This document shows, piece by piece, positions 1 to 8,752 of a stretch of 64,000 nucleotides of DNA. Under the pieces are notes generated by a model. That model was not told where the DNA came from. It worked only from the letters and a program-made list of their open reading frames with translations, and did not search any database. Source of the stretch: JASHPR01 sp963778075 (GTDB lineage Bacteria > Actinomycetota > Actinomycetes > Streptosporangiales > Streptosporangiaceae); contig CAVZTJ010000018.1 in the NCBI GenBank assembly GCA_963778075.1, positions 40,977-104,976 of the forward strand, read 5' to 3'. Position 1 is the first letter of the stretch. Each line of letters starts with the position of its first letter. The position numbers were made by a program, and so were the translations under genes.

Positions 1-323
1 CCGACCCGCTTGATCACGTTCCGAGTGCTGTCGATGTCCGGCGCGACGGGTTTCTCGCAGAACACCGGCAGCCCGGCTTCGGTGCCCGCAACGATGAGCT
101 CGGGGTGAGCCTGGGTCGGCGCCGCGATCACGAGCGCGTCGAGCCTCAGCCCGAGCAGATGCTGCGGCGAGTCCGCGGCCTGCAGGTGCAGCCGCCGGGC
201 AACCTCGCCGGCCCGGGCAGCGTCTGCGTCGGCGACGACCACGGAGTCGACGGCGGGTAGTCCGGACAGGATCCCGGCGTGGAATGCCCCGATCCGCCCG
301 GCCCCGGCAAGCCCGATTCGCAT
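1..323 (-). CDS. Gfo/Idh/MocA family oxidoreductase (N-terminal part only)
   Basis: This is the first ~107 residues of an NAD(P)-dependent sugar or inositol-type dehydrogenase; the rest lies outside the window. The protein opens MRIGLAGAGRIGAFHA, a Rossmann GxGxxG fingerprint at residues 6-12, and later shows the EKPVA motif (visible as FCEKPVAPDI) whose lysine is catalytic in this family. The start is ATG at 323, preceded on the minus strand by a GGGAGG ribosome site about 6 nt upstream. It diverges from the TetR gene at 468, so that regulator may control it. The substrate cannot be inferred from this fragment. Confidence 0.85.
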   Translation of the reverse strand, partial: MRIGLAGAGRIGAFHAGILSGLPAVDSVVVADADAARAGEVARRLHLQAADSPQHLLGLRLDALVIAAPTQAHPELIVAGTEAGLPVFCEKPVAPDIDSTRNVIKRV

Positions 324-467
324 GGATTTGCCTCCCGCGTGGCTGGCTGGCCTGGCTACCCATAGTTTGTGCCATCGGGAATCGTGGCAGAACAGTTAAC
401 GCTGTAAACGGTAAGATCGGCGGAATCGCTGGCGCTGCCAGCACGTACCTCAGTTCCCGGAGGCCAG

Positions 468-1202
468 GTGGTTCAGGCACCCCGCCGGCGTGATCGCGTC
501 CGCGCCGCGACCACGGCGGAGATCAAGCAGACGGCCCGGCGAATCCTGGTCGCCGAAGGGCCCGACGCCGTGTCGCTGCGCGCGATTGCGCGCGAGATGG
601 GGATGACCGCGCCCGCCCTCTACCGCTACTTCGGCAGCCACGAGGAACTGCTGAAGCACGTCATCGCCGACATCTTCACCGAGCTCGCGACGGGCATCCG
701 CGCCGCGATCGTCTCCGCCGACGCCGAGTCCGGCGGCGACATGACGGCGAAGGTCTTCGCCGCGTGCTGGGAGTTCCGCCGGTGGTCGCTCAGCCACCCA
801 AAGGAGTTCCGGCTGATCTTCGCCAGCCCGCTGCCCGGGCTGCACGTACAGCACGACGAGATCACCGCGGAGAGCGGCGGCCAGTTCGGGAACACGTTCT
901 TCGCCTTGATGCTCGAGCTCTACCGCAAGCAGCCGTTCTCGGTGCCCCCGGACGACGAGATCGATCCCGGGCTCAGGAGACAGCTGGAGCACTACCGCGA
1001 CGGGCTCGGCCAGCTCGCCGCCGACTTGCCGCTCGGGCTGCTCCTGGTGTTCCTGCGCTGCTGGGTACGCCTCTACGGGATCGTCAGCTTGGAGGTGTTC
1101 GGCCAGCTGAGCTTCGCACTGGACGACGCCAGGCCAATGTTCGAGCTGATGCTGGCCGAGATGGCCCCGATGGTCGGCCTGCGGTACCCGCCGGCAAGCT
1201 AG
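468..1202 (+). CDS. TetR/AcrR family transcriptional regulator
   Basis: A 244-residue repressor. An N-terminal helix-turn-helix is clear (residues ~16-65: TAEIKQTARRILVAEG, then SLRAIAREMGMTAPALYRYF). The C-terminal half resembles the WHG-type ligand domain: hydrophobic helices, with FRRWSLSHPKEFRLIF and a terminal LLVFLRCWVRLYGIV segment. The start is GTG at 468 with CGGAGG about 6 nt upstream. It diverges from the oxidoreductase at 1-323, the usual arrangement for a regulator and its target, although the ligand is unknown. The 144-bp divergent region is AT-richer than its surroundings (gttaacgctgtaaacgg near 395) and could hold the operator; this is inference. Confidence 0.88.
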   Translation: MVQAPRRRDRVRAATTAEIKQTARRILVAEGPDAVSLRAIAREMGMTAPALYRYFGSHEELLKHVIADIFTELATGIRAAIVSADAESGGDMTAKVFAACWEFRRWSLSHPKEFRLIFASPLPGLHVQHDEITAESGGQFGNTFFALMLELYRKQPFSVPPDDEIDPGLRRQLEHYRDGLGQLAADLPLGLLLVFLRCWVRLYGIVSLEVFGQLSFALDDARPMFELMLAEMAPMVGLRYPPAS

Positions 1203-1301
1203 CCGCCGCCCCAGCCACACCACCGGTATGTTGGCAGACGAGTCACTTTCGAGTGTCCTAGCAGGCTGGCCTGACGAGGCGTCGCAGCGAGAAGAGCAGC
1301 T

Positions 1302-2243
1302 ATGAACGACCCTGGCGGCACCCGAGTCGCTGTCTATATCGACTTCGACAACATTGTGATCTCACGCTACGACCAGGTTCATGGCCGGGGCCAATTCCAG
1401 CGTGACAAGGTGCGCGGGTTTACCAAAACCGACAGATCAGCCGACCCCGACATCGCGGAGAAGCTCCGGCGCGCCACTGTGGACGTCGGCGCGGTGATCG
1501 ACTTCGCCTCATCGTTCGGCACCCTCGTGCTGACCCGCGCCTATGCTGACTGGTCAGCCCCCGTGAACGCCGACTACCGCGAGCAGCTCGTCAGCCGTGC
1601 AGTGGACCTGGTGCAGCTCTTTCCTGCAGCCGCCTACGCCAAGAATGGTGCCGACATCAGGCTGGCCGTCGACGCGGTGGAGGACATGTTCCGCCTTCCC
1701 GACCTGACCCACGTGGTGATCGTGGCCGGGGACTCGGATTACATTGCCCTCGCCCAGCGGTGCAGACGCCTGGGCCGCTACGTAGTGGGTGTCGGCGTCG
1801 CCGGATCGACCAGCAGAGCACTCGCTGCGGCGTGCGACGAACTCGTGACCTACGACGCACTTCCCGGCATTACCCCCGCAGGCGCACAGGAAGAACATGA
1901 GGAATCCGGCAGCGCGCCGCCCGCCCGGGGCTCGCGACGCACCAAGCGGTCCGCAACCGCGGTCACCGACGAGACTGACCTCGAAGCCGAAGACCCGCAA
2001 CAGCTGGCGACCAGGCTCCTCGAGCGAGCGCTGCGACTCGGCCAAGAAAAAGATGACGCGGACTGGCTGCACAGCTCAGCGGTGAAGAGCCAGATGAGGC
2101 GCATGGACCCGTCATTCAGCGAGAGAGCTCTGGGCTATCGCTCATTCTCAGATTTCGTGAAGTCGCGGGAAGCGATCGCCGAACTCGACGAGACCGACCC
2201 CGTGCGGCTCGTACGGCTCAACCCGGCCATAACCGCAGACTAG
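1302..2243 (+). CDS. NYN domain protein with C-terminal LOTUS/OST-HTH domain
   Basis: A 313-residue protein. Residues ~8-190 form an NYN (PIN-like) nuclease domain: VAVYIDFDNI at the start gives the first acidic residues and VIVAGDSDYIAL near 140-150 gives the conserved GDSD signature. A charged linker (~195-230) leads to a C-terminal helical module (ALRLGQEKDDADWLHSSAV ... SFSDFVKS) that looks like an OST-HTH/LOTUS RNA-binding fold. NYN domains are metal-dependent RNases, and LOTUS domains bind RNA or G-quadruplexes. Together they suggest an RNA-processing or RNA-silencing factor; the target is unknown. It stands alone between TetR and a repeat-bearing intergenic region. Confidence 0.85.
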   Translation: MNDPGGTRVAVYIDFDNIVISRYDQVHGRGQFQRDKVRGFTKTDRSADPDIAEKLRRATVDVGAVIDFASSFGTLVLTRAYADWSAPVNADYREQLVSRAVDLVQLFPAAAYAKNGADIRLAVDAVEDMFRLPDLTHVVIVAGDSDYIALAQRCRRLGRYVVGVGVAGSTSRALAAACDELVTYDALPGITPAGAQEEHEESGSAPPARGSRRTKRSATAVTDETDLEAEDPQQLATRLLERALRLGQEKDDADWLHSSAVKSQMRRMDPSFSERALGYRSFSDFVKSREAIAELDETDPVRLVRLNPAITAD

Positions 2244-2260
2244 GCGGCGGGCGTACCCGG

Positions 2261-2328
2261 CTGTGCATCTTCGGCACCTACCACGCTGTGCATCTTCGGC
2301 ACCTACCACGCTGTGCATCTTCGGCACG
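2261..2328. repeat. 25-bp tandem repeat, 2.7 copies, in a 387-bp gene-free stretch
   Basis: The unit ctgtgcatcttcggcaccta (first 20 of 25 bases) starts at 2261, 2286 and 2311, the last copy being cut after 17 bases. It begins 18 bp after the stop of the NYN gene. The surrounding interval 2244-2630 has no credible gene; it is GC-rich with no strong hairpin that I can see. It looks like a minisatellite of the kind found at several other gene 3' ends in this window. Confidence 0.9.
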
Positions 2329-2630
2329 GATCGGCAGGTGAAGCGTGATTCCCGGCCAGCGAGTGCAGCAGCGCCGCTAGTCTGACGTGCTGGCCGCCCC
2401 CGTGGCCGGCAAGCAGCCAGAGGCCGCGGCCCATCCCGGCAGCGGCAGAGGCCCGCAGCCAAGCAGCCCGCGTCCTGACCTGAATGGCAACGGCCGCATC
2501 ACTGTTAAGTCAGGAGCGGCCGGGCTTTCCCACCGATTAGCAAAAAATGCGTAACGCCCGGTCGGCAATACCGTAACGTCCGGCCGCTGAAAGCCGTGTC
2601 GCGACGCGATCCTGGTAGCGTGGAGAGCGG

Positions 2631-3080
2631 GTGATCATGTTGCGCATCATCGGCAAGGCTACGTTTATTGCGTTGCTGTGCATCATAAGCGGATTTGCAG
2701 CGGGGTGCGCTGGCGCTGTAGATGCAACAGCGCATGCGGTTGCCCATGTTGCGGCAGCGAAAGCCAGCTCAAAACGGTTCTGTGCGTACGAGCTGTCGGT
2801 TCCGAGCACGGCGCAGGCCGATGCCGTTAACCATTACTGGACACCGCTGGCGCGCAGTGCCATGAGGACCGTGAGCAAGGGAAAGATGTCTGTGACGGTC
2901 CCCAGGGAGCACCTGACCTCGTCGCAGCGCCGGGCCCTCCGGCGGGCAGAGTGGGCCCAGCGGGCATTCTTGCCGAAACCGAAACTGGTGTGCCTGCGCA
3001 TTCCTGCACGCGGGGCACCATCGCATCCCGGCGCCGGACAACGTCGTCCAAGTAGACGCCACTTTCGGTCGCGCCCGTAG
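2631..3080 (+). CDS. Small putative lipoprotein, unknown function
   Basis: A 149-residue product with no family I recognise. The N-terminus (residues 1-26) is a plausible secretion signal: basic MIMLRIIGK, a hydrophobic core TFIALLCIISG, then FAAGC, an acceptable though not ideal lipobox with Cys near residue 26. The mature part carries two further Cys (FCAYEL and LVCLRIP) that could form a disulfide. The last ~25 residues are Arg/Pro-rich and may be low-complexity read-through. GTG at 2631 has GGAG 5 nt upstream; ATG at 2637 is an alternative. Codon usage in the first 40 codons is less GC-biased than the neighbours. Whether it is expressed is uncertain. Confidence 0.45.
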   Translation: MIMLRIIGKATFIALLCIISGFAAGCAGAVDATAHAVAHVAAAKASSKRFCAYELSVPSTAQADAVNHYWTPLARSAMRTVSKGKMSVTVPREHLTSSQRRALRRAEWAQRAFLPKPKLVCLRIPARGAPSHPGAGQRRPSRRHFRSRP

Positions 3081-3342
3081 GCCGATGTCGCCCTGAGAAT
3101 GTCAGGCACGCCCCTAAGTTCCGAGGGCCGAAATTGATCCGGCTGCGATATTCCCGGCGCATTACCACGTCGGCGACCAGGCACTATCAAGCACGGACCC
3201 GGACGCCTCGGGCCCGGTAATCACCGTCGCTGTGACGGCCGCTGCGCGGCAGGCGCCGGTTCCCTGGCCAAGCGGCCTGCACCGTTCCCAGCAGGCGGCG
3301 TTCCTCGCTCCTTCCTTGCTCGGTGTCAGCAGGTACGGTTCT

Positions 3343-3396
3343 CGGCCCCGTCGGCCCCGTCGGCCCCGTCGGCCCCGTCGGCCCCGTCGGCGCCGT
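3343..3396. repeat. 9-bp tandem repeat (cggccccgt), six units
   Basis: Five perfect copies of cggccccgt followed by one variant (cggcgccgt). In the frame of the adjoining methyltransferase remnant they read Ala-Pro-Ser repeats. The repeat sits at the 5' edge of the recognisable coding remnant and may have grown after the gene broke. Confidence 0.9.
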
Positions 3397-3398
3397 CC

Positions 3399-3575
3399 AC
3401 GCTCCGGCCGCAAGCCGAGGTCGAGCGGCTGTTCGCAGGCCTGGAGATCGAGCCACCTTACGAAGGGGCGGACGCTGCCTTCGCTCACCTCGGCGTCTGG
3501 GGAGCAGAAGACCCCACCGCAGCGGACAGCGACGGCTCCCACTGGTGGTACGGCGCGGTCGCCCGCCGTCCGTGA
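3399..3575 (+). pseudogene. C-terminal remnant of a SAM-dependent methyltransferase (Methyltransf_19-like)
   Basis: The plus-strand frame ending at TGA 3573-3575 reads LRPQAEVERLFAGLEIEPPY, then ~30 residues, then HWWYGAVARRP and stop. The pattern of a phase-fixed 'FFxGLEL...' helix followed by a C-terminal 'WYGAVARKP'-like ending is typical of the abundant actinobacterial S-adenosylmethionine methyltransferase family PF04672. No upstream catalytic domain or start codon is present: the frame runs back into the 9-bp repeat and then unrelated sequence. I read it as a decayed gene end. The rest of the 3081-3589 interval shows nothing else coding. Homology is from memory of the family, not a search. 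Confidence 0.5.
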
Positions 3576-3589
3576 CCTGCGGCCAGCGG

Positions 3590-4477
3590 TCAGCCGTCGG
3601 CCGACTCGTCCGCGGCGGCCGCGGCGGGCCCGGCGGCCAGCTGATCGTAGGCCGGGGCCAGCAGGGCGGCCAGGTCGGTGCTGCGCACCTGCACCGGCGG
3701 CGGTTCGAACGTGCGCAGCAGCAGGTCGGGGGGTGCCGCCGGTACCGGCGGCAGGGCTCGCAGCCGCTGCACGCTCATGCCCGGTGACCAGAAGTCCGCG
3801 ATGCACTCGGCAAGCGGGCGGTCGGTGACGTCGATGAGCGGCCGCGCTGGTTCGTCGTCCTCGCGCCGGGTCAGCCGCAGCGCGCCGAGCAGTTCGTCCC
3901 GGCCGCGGCCGCGCCAGGCCAGGATGCCGAACGGGTCCAGGTCGAAGGCCTCGGCCAGCACGTAGCAGACCGCGGCCAGGTGCTTGCACGGCACTCCCCA
4001 GTCCGGGCAGGAACACGACATCCGCATGTCGTGTGCGGAGCGCGGGAACAGCGGGGTGCCGCAGCCGGCGAAGACCTCCTCGATCTCCTTGGGCATCTCC
4101 CCCGCGAGCAGCTTGGCCCGGAATAGCGCCTGCGCGGCGAGCGCCTGTTCCACCTTCCGCCACTGCGGCGTGGTGAGCGGGGTCACCTCGATCCGAACCC
4201 GGTACGGCTTCGGCCGCGACCCCTGCACCTGGGCGGTCACGTACCCGCACGAGATCTCGAAGGCGATCACCTGGCCGCGGCGGGCGTAGTTCCGGCCCCT
4301 GGACAGCCTGCCGGTCATGCCGAACGACTCCAGCACGTCGATGAACCGGCGCGACCACCACTGCTCGCCGATCGAGCCGCGCTTGCTGCGCGCCTTCACG
4401 CCGCCCTCAACCTCGAGCGGGCGCGACGGCCCGAAGTCGTGCCAGCTCGCTCCGCGTCGTCCGGCCGTCTCGGTCAC
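3590..4477 (-). CDS. SWIM zinc finger protein, partner of SNF2 helicase
   Basis: A 295-residue protein whose centre carries the SWIM signature CxCx(n)CxH as CSCPDWGVPCKH (around residues 154-165). It opens with ASWHDFGPSRPLEVEGGVKA and a WWSRRFIDVLES block, both typical of the actinobacterial SWIM proteins that sit beside SNF2 ATPases. SWIM domains mediate DNA or protein contacts. Its ATG overlaps the stop of the upstream SNF2 gene by 4 nt (ATGA at 4474-4477), so the two are translationally coupled and probably act together in chromatin or DNA-repair remodelling. The C-terminal ~70 residues are Pro/Ala-rich. Confidence 0.9.
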   Translation of the reverse strand: MTETAGRRGASWHDFGPSRPLEVEGGVKARSKRGSIGEQWWSRRFIDVLESFGMTGRLSRGRNYARRGQVIAFEISCGYVTAQVQGSRPKPYRVRIEVTPLTTPQWRKVEQALAAQALFRAKLLAGEMPKEIEEVFAGCGTPLFPRSAHDMRMSCSCPDWGVPCKHLAAVCYVLAEAFDLDPFGILAWRGRGRDELLGALRLTRREDDEPARPLIDVTDRPLAECIADFWSPGMSVQRLRALPPVPAAPPDLLLRTFEPPPVQVRSTDLAALLAPAYDQLAAGPAAAAADESADG

Positions 4478-7400
4478 TCCGACACCGCCTCCGGCGACAG
4501 GCTCACGACCTGGCGCAGGTCGGCCGTTGACAGCTCGGTTAGCCAGCCCTCGCCGGTCCCGACGATGCGCTCCGCCAGCGCCTTCTTCTCCTCGATCATG
4601 GCATCGATCCGCTCTTCCAGCGTGCCGACACAGACGAACTTACGCACCTGCACGTCCTTGCGCTGGCCGATCCGGAACGCCCGGTCGGTGGCCTGATCCT
4701 CGACGGCCGGGTTCCACCATCGGTCGATGTGGATCACATGATTGGCCGATGTCAGATTCAGGCCGGTGCCGCCGGCCTTAAGCGAGAGCAGGAACAGCGT
4801 GGGCTCGGCCGAGTCCTGGAACTCGGCCACCATCGCGTCGCGCTGCCGCTTCGACGTGCCGCCGTGCAGGTACAGCACCGGGCAGCCAAGCCTGCTGGCC
4901 AGGTACGGCTGCAGCATCCGGCCGAACTCCGCGTACTGGGTGAAGCACAGGGCCTTGTCGCCGTCGGTGATGACCTCGTCGCAGATCTCCTCGAGCCTGG
5001 CCAGCTTGCCGGACCGGCCGTCCAGCCGGGAGCCGTCGCCGAGCAGGTGCGCGGGATGGTTGCAGACCTGCTTGAGCTTGGCCATCGTCGCCAGCACCAG
5101 GCCGCGCCGCTCCATGCTCTCCCCCGCCACCTCGGCCGCCTCGATCCTGGCCATCATGTCGCTGACCGTCGCCTGGTACAGCGACGCCTGCTCCGGCGTG
5201 AGGTTGCACCAGACCTTCATCTCCAGCTTGTCCGGCAGATCGGAGATGATCGTCTTGTCGGTCTTCAGCCGGCGCAGGACGAACGGGCCGGTGATCCGCT
5301 TGAGCCGGTCGGCGGCCTCTTCGTCGCCGTTGCGCTCGATCGGGACCGCGTACTTGGTGCGGAACCGCTCGGCCGAGCCGAGCAGCCCCGGCCGGACGAA
5401 CTCCATGATCGACCAGAGGTCGCTGAGCCGGTTCTCGACCGGCGTGCCGGTCAGCGCGATCCGTGACTGGGCGGGCAGGGTACGCACCGCCCGCGCCTGC
5501 CGGGTCGCAGCGTTCTTGATGTTCTGCGCCTCGTCGCACACCACCCGGGCCCACTGAACCTCGCCGAGAGCCTCCTGGTCCCGCGCCGCCAGCCCGTACG
5601 TCGTGATGACCAGGTCCGCCGCGTTCAGCGCGGCGGCGAGCTCCTCGCCGCTGAGCCGGTCCGCCCCATGGTGCACGTGCAGGTTCAGGTCGGGAGTGAA
5701 CCGCTCGGCCTCCCGCTGCCAGTTGCCCACCAGCGACATAGGGCACACGACGAGAGTTGGGCGTGATATAGCCTCTTTAGCGAGCAATGCTAGGGTCTGG
5801 GCGGTTTTACCCAAACCCATGTCATCTGCGAGGATTGCGCCTAGACCGAGGTCGCCGAGGAAGGACAGCCAGGCCAGGCCGCGCTCCTGGTAGGGGCGGA
5901 GCTCGCCGCGGAACGAGGCCGGGGTGGGGACCGGCGCAAGCCGCCGGTCCGCCTGGCCGGACAGCAGGTCGCCGAGCCAGCCGTCGGCGTCCACGCCCAC
6001 CACCGGCAGCTCGTCGTCGATGCCGCCGAGGCCGTCGAGCAGCGCCTCGGCCGCGGTCATGGTCCCTGCCCGGTCCTGGCTCCGCTCCAGGAACTTCAGC
6101 GCGGCCTGCAGGTGCCGGTCGTCGAGTTCCACCCACTGGCCGCGGAGCCGGACCAGGGGCACCTTCAGCCGGGCCAGCTCCTCGAGTTCCTCCGGGCTCA
6201 GCGACTCGTCGCCGACCGCCAGGTCATACCGGAAGTCGACCAGGTCACCCATGCCGAACTTCGACTCGGCGGCCGGGGCCGCGCCGGGCGTGCTCCGCGT
6301 CTTCGTGGTGATCTTGAGGCCCAGCCGCTTGCGCGCTCCGCCGACCCAGTCCGGCAGCAGCACGCCGAACCCCGCCCCGGCCAGCAGCGGGCCGGTCTGC
6401 TGCAGGAACCGCGCGGCCCCCTCGGTGTCCAGGGTCACCTCTTCCGGTGCCGGGGTGCGCAGCTCCTGATCCAGCTCGCCGAACAGCCGTGACGCGGCGC
6501 CGAGCCCGGCCAGCAGCTCCTCCTCCGGATGCCGGATCCCGGCCGCCGCCCAGCCGCCAGCCGAGTCGCCCGACCAGATGTCGGCCGCGGGCAGCAGCAA
6601 GCTGGGGTCGTCTGTCGACTGCAGCGCTAGCTCGACGGTCCAGGTCGCGGCGCCCGGCTCGGCTCCCGGCTCAACAAGCCGGAAGCACGTGCGCACCGGC
6701 CCGGCCGGGGCCTGCGCCGCGGCACGCCAGTCGTCCAGGCCGGCGGCGAGCTCGGCGGCCTCGGCCTCGTCCTGCGGCGTCGTCGCCGCCACCTGGGCGT
6801 CGGCTCCGGTCAGCGCGGCGGCCCAGCGCTCGGCGACCGGAATCCGGGACGGACGGCGCCCCGCGCGGGCGGGCAGCAGCCGGAACTCCGGATCCCGGCC
6901 GAGCCTGGCCCGGGCAGACGCGTCGGCGAGCGCGTCCAGGGCGTCGGTGACCAGGACCGCCGACGGCTCGCTGCCCGCGTCGGCGCGGCACAGCGGCGGC
7001 ATTGCGGCGGCGAGTTCCCTGGCGCGTTGCGCGTCCGGGCCGGACAGCACGGCCCGCCACCTGGCGGCGTAACGGCCGTCGTCGCTGGCTGCCATCGCCG
7101 GCAGGACCCGGCCGCGGCCGGCCAGATCGTCGGCCAGCCTGGCCAGGGCGGCCAGGTAGAGCACCGATCCCCCGGCAACCGCGGACACCGATCCGGCGCC
7201 CGGATCGCCGAGCGCGGCGAGCAGGTCCGCCGCGACCGGCGGGTCGAACGTTAGCGCGGGCACCCGCCAGGCGGCGAGCGCGGCGCGGGCGGCCAGCCTG
7301 CCGACCGCGGCAGCCGCGCCGTCCGCGGCATCCGCCGCCCTGCCGAGCTCCGGCGAAGCCTGCGGCCCGTCCGGCGCGCTCGGCAGGCGCAGGGTCAGCT

Positions 7401-7629
7401 CGTCCTCGATCGCCTTGCGGGCCAGATCAGCCGATGGCCCGGCGAGCTCCGCGACCGCGTCGGCGAGCACGTCCAGGTCGGCGGCGAACGGATGCGGCCG
7501 GGGCGCGCGCGACGTCCGGTTGGGTCGAGGCGGGTGGGGCAAATGAGTCCCTGCGCTGGCTGCGCGGCCGGAATCCTCGGCCCACAGGCTCAGCACCCCG
7601 TAGGCCCAGGTTCCGTGGATCACCAGCAT
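4474..7629 (-). CDS. SNF2-family DEAD/DEAH-box ATPase (Swi2/Snf2 helicase)
   Basis: About 1050 residues. The N-terminal ~500 residues match the SNF2-associated region of bacterial Snf2 proteins. The C-terminal half holds the two RecA lobes: Walker A DDMGLGKTAQT (Lys608 from this start), the DEAQ box CDEAQNIKN, motif III LTGTPVENRL, and in lobe 2 LHGGTSKRQRD, GGTGLNLT and DQATDRAFRIGQ. It is an ATP-driven DNA translocase with unknown specific role. I chose ATG 7629 (MLVIHGTWAYG, the usual opening of the family, with GGGAG 8 nt upstream) rather than ATG 7659. It overlaps the SWIM gene by 4 nt. Around residues 594-631 the codons are strikingly AT-rich at the third position, unlike the rest of the gene. 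Confidence 0.95.
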   Translation of the reverse strand: MLVIHGTWAYGVLSLWAEDSGRAASAGTHLPHPPRPNRTSRAPRPHPFAADLDVLADAVAELAGPSADLARKAIEDELTLRLPSAPDGPQASPELGRAADAADGAAAAVGRLAARAALAAWRVPALTFDPPVAADLLAALGDPGAGSVSAVAGGSVLYLAALARLADDLAGRGRVLPAMAASDDGRYAARWRAVLSGPDAQRARELAAAMPPLCRADAGSEPSAVLVTDALDALADASARARLGRDPEFRLLPARAGRRPSRIPVAERWAAALTGADAQVAATTPQDEAEAAELAAGLDDWRAAAQAPAGPVRTCFRLVEPGAEPGAATWTVELALQSTDDPSLLLPAADIWSGDSAGGWAAAGIRHPEEELLAGLGAASRLFGELDQELRTPAPEEVTLDTEGAARFLQQTGPLLAGAGFGVLLPDWVGGARKRLGLKITTKTRSTPGAAPAAESKFGMGDLVDFRYDLAVGDESLSPEELEELARLKVPLVRLRGQWVELDDRHLQAALKFLERSQDRAGTMTAAEALLDGLGGIDDELPVVGVDADGWLGDLLSGQADRRLAPVPTPASFRGELRPYQERGLAWLSFLGDLGLGAILADDMGLGKTAQTLALLAKEAISRPTLVVCPMSLVGNWQREAERFTPDLNLHVHHGADRLSGEELAAALNAADLVITTYGLAARDQEALGEVQWARVVCDEAQNIKNAATRQARAVRTLPAQSRIALTGTPVENRLSDLWSIMEFVRPGLLGSAERFRTKYAVPIERNGDEEAADRLKRITGPFVLRRLKTDKTIISDLPDKLEMKVWCNLTPEQASLYQATVSDMMARIEAAEVAGESMERRGLVLATMAKLKQVCNHPAHLLGDGSRLDGRSGKLARLEEICDEVITDGDKALCFTQYAEFGRMLQPYLASRLGCPVLYLHGGTSKRQRDAMVAEFQDSAEPTLFLLSLKAGGTGLNLTSANHVIHIDRWWNPAVEDQATDRAFRIGQRKDVQVRKFVCVGTLEERIDAMIEEKKALAERIVGTGEGWLTELSTADLRQVVSLSPEAVSE

Positions 7630-7730
7630 GGCCGACACTCCCGCAACCGCCCTGACCAACCGCTCAGCACGCTAGCAACGGCCCCCGACAGCTGCGCCGC
7701 AACCGCCGCAGTCGCGTGCGGGCCCGGCGG

Positions 7731-8078
7731 TCAGACCACGAACGGCGCGGCTCCCGAATCGGTTGCCATGGGACGGCCGGCGGCCGCCCAGTCCTGCATC
7801 CCGCCCGCGACGTTGATCGTCTCCCAGCCCGCCGCGGCGAGCGCCTGCGCGGCGCGTGCGGAGCGTCCTCCCGACCGGCAGATCACGTAGACCGGCTGAT
7901 CCTGCGGTATCTCGGCGGTGCGGGCGCCTAGCTCACCGAGCGGGATGTGCCGGGCTCCCGGCGCGTAGCCCGCCGCCCACTCCTCGTTTTCGCGCACGTC
8001 CAGCAGCCACACACCTTCTGGGACGCTGGCCGCAGGAACCTCTTGAACCTGCTGGCCCGCTGCACCCCGCTCTGGCAC
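7731..8078 (-). CDS. Rhodanese-like sulfurtransferase domain protein
   Basis: A 115-residue single-domain rhodanese. It has LLDVRENEEWAAGYAPGARH (the CH2A region) and the active-site loop CRSGGRS with the catalytic Cys67, followed by the usual AAGWETINVAGGMQDW helix. Single-domain rhodaneses move sulfane sulfur to thiols or cyanide; the active loop of six residues fits sulfur rather than arsenate or phosphate substrates. The start is GTG 8078 with GGGAGGGG about 11 nt upstream. It lies downstream of, but is not overlapping with, the SNF2 unit on the same strand; no specific partner can be named. Confidence 0.9.
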   Translation of the reverse strand: MPERGAAGQQVQEVPAASVPEGVWLLDVRENEEWAAGYAPGARHIPLGELGARTAEIPQDQPVYVICRSGGRSARAAQALAAAGWETINVAGGMQDWAAAGRPMATDSGAAPFVV

Positions 8079-8263
8079 AGTCGATCAGCCCCTCCCGGCA
8101 TCGGTCGCTATATGTCAGCAACCATTGGCTATTAGCCTACGGCTAACTGCCGACGGACGCTGGTCAGGCGCGTTTCGCGGCGGGGAGCGCCGTACACCAG
8201 ACTGGCGGCCGTCGGCGGCGGCCGGCCCGGGGCGTTGCGTAACAGGCACTCGAAGGAGCCACC

Positions 8264-8752
8264 GTGATCGTTCGTGACGCCCTGCCCGGAGAGCTTGCCG
8301 AAGTAGGTGAGATCAGGGTGACCGCGTACCAGGAGGCCGGATTCCTGTCCCCGGGGTCGGAGTACGCGCAGGTGCTGCGCGAGCTGGGCGGCGACGGCGA
8401 CGGCACCGTGCTGGTCGCGCTCGACGGCGGCAGGATCGTCGGGACCGTCATGCTGCGGTCCGGGGGCAACGTGGTGAGCGCACCGGACGAGACCGAGATC
8501 AGGGCGCTGGCGGTGACCCCGGGCGGTCAGGGCAAGGGCACCGGCAGCGCGCTGCTGGAGGCGGTGATCGAGCGCGCGGCCCGCGATGGCGTCCGCGACC
8601 TCATGCTGCTCACGCAGCCGGACATGCTGGCCGCGCGGCGGCTGTATGAGCGGGCCGGCTTTCAGAGGCTGCCCGACCGGGACTGGTCGCCGGCGCCCGG
8701 CTTTACCCTGCTGGCCTACGGGCTGCGGCTGGGCTCAGGAGTCCTTGGGTAG
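8264..8752 (+). CDS. GNAT family N-acetyltransferase
   Basis: A 162-residue GNAT protein. Motif A, which binds acetyl-CoA pyrophosphate, is visible as IRALAVTPGGQGKGTGSALL (R/QxxGxG/A), followed by the ARRLYERAGFQRLPD C-terminal motif B. The start is GTG 8264 with GAAGGAG about 7 nt upstream. The substrate (small molecule, peptide or protein amine) is not predictable. Its 3' end overlaps the convergent small membrane gene by 18 bp (8735-8752). Confidence 0.92.
   Translation: MIVRDALPGELAEVGEIRVTAYQEAGFLSPGSEYAQVLRELGGDGDGTVLVALDGGRIVGTVMLRSGGNVVSAPDETEIRALAVTPGGQGKGTGSALLEAVIERAARDGVRDLMLLTQPDMLAARRLYERAGFQRLPDRDWSPAPGFTLLAYGLRLGSGVLG

Noticed and set aside
3162..4361. A ~400-codon minus frame overlapping the SWIM gene
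   Set aside because: It is out of frame with the SWIM domain, Arg/Gly-rich and runs through the 9-bp microsatellite.
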